From Marinospirillum sp. (GTDB lineage Bacteria; Pseudomonadota; Gammaproteobacteria; Pseudomonadales; Halomonadaceae): DNA of 22,258 nt. Location: positions 1 to 22,258 of the forward strand of contig NZ_JACUUA010000046.1 in NCBI RefSeq assembly GCF_014859565.1, given 5' to 3'. Positions 22,224 to 22,258 of this stretch are shown here, piece after piece (within the stretch, counting starts at the first letter, position 1; each line of letters begins with the position of its first letter). Made by a program: the position numbers and the translations under genes. The notes below the pieces were generated by a model. It did not search any database and was not told the origin of the DNA. It saw nothing but the letters and a program-made list of their open reading frames with translations.

Positions 22224-22258
22224 GCCTGAGCCAACTGATTTTGAGATAACATACAAAT

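Overview
The window looks like accessory DNA, probably part of a large plasmid or integrative element, of a gammaproteobacterium with roughly balanced GC content. The best lineage clue is an H-NS-like silencer of the MvaT type, a family centred on Pseudomonas and its relatives; species cannot be fixed. No replication initiator, relaxase, integrase or conjugation gene is visible, so 'mobile element' is an inference from gene content: AbiE toxin-antitoxin pair, RdgC, Tus homologue, silencer, an apparent transposon end and many family-less genes.

Layout. 1-95 appears to be the right end of an IS200/IS605-type transposon (TnpB tail plus hairpin), which abuts the 5' end of an unknown 418-codon ORF. 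1416-4440 is a rightward block: exported SNase-like nuclease, outer-membrane protein with ten G-X3 repeats, MvaT-like silencer and Tus-like replication-fork-barrier protein. 4465-7785 is leftward: RdgC, then a 773-residue coiled-coil protein that ends at a strong intrinsic terminator. 8006-10270 is a rightward run of small genes (Rmf-like protein, unknowns, two membrane proteins, an exported protein). 10296-14695 is leftward: abiEi-abiEii, a haem-binding chemoreceptor and an inactive ImmA/IrrE-like protein. 14753-17349 is leftward: small membrane protein and a 714-residue unknown. 17428-18066 (rightward) converges on 18063-20120 (leftward unknown and exported protein). 20244-22223 is a rightward operon ending in a metallophosphoesterase that lacks its last motif.

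The main system-level signal is a 16-bp palindrome, best consensus TACAGGTTAACCTGTA. It occurs at 7873-7888, 7951-7966, 17378-17393 and 20209-20224, that is, in all three divergent intergenic regions and mostly over putative -10 boxes. A half-site and four direct repeats of its arm, 10-11 bp apart, precede the MvaT-like gene (3039-3101). This suggests one regulator, not visible here, controls rdgC, the silencer/tus block, the small membrane protein and the 20244 operon. Several proteins would act on DNA maintenance (RdgC, Tus, MvaT-like, AbiE); the others face the envelope or are unknown.
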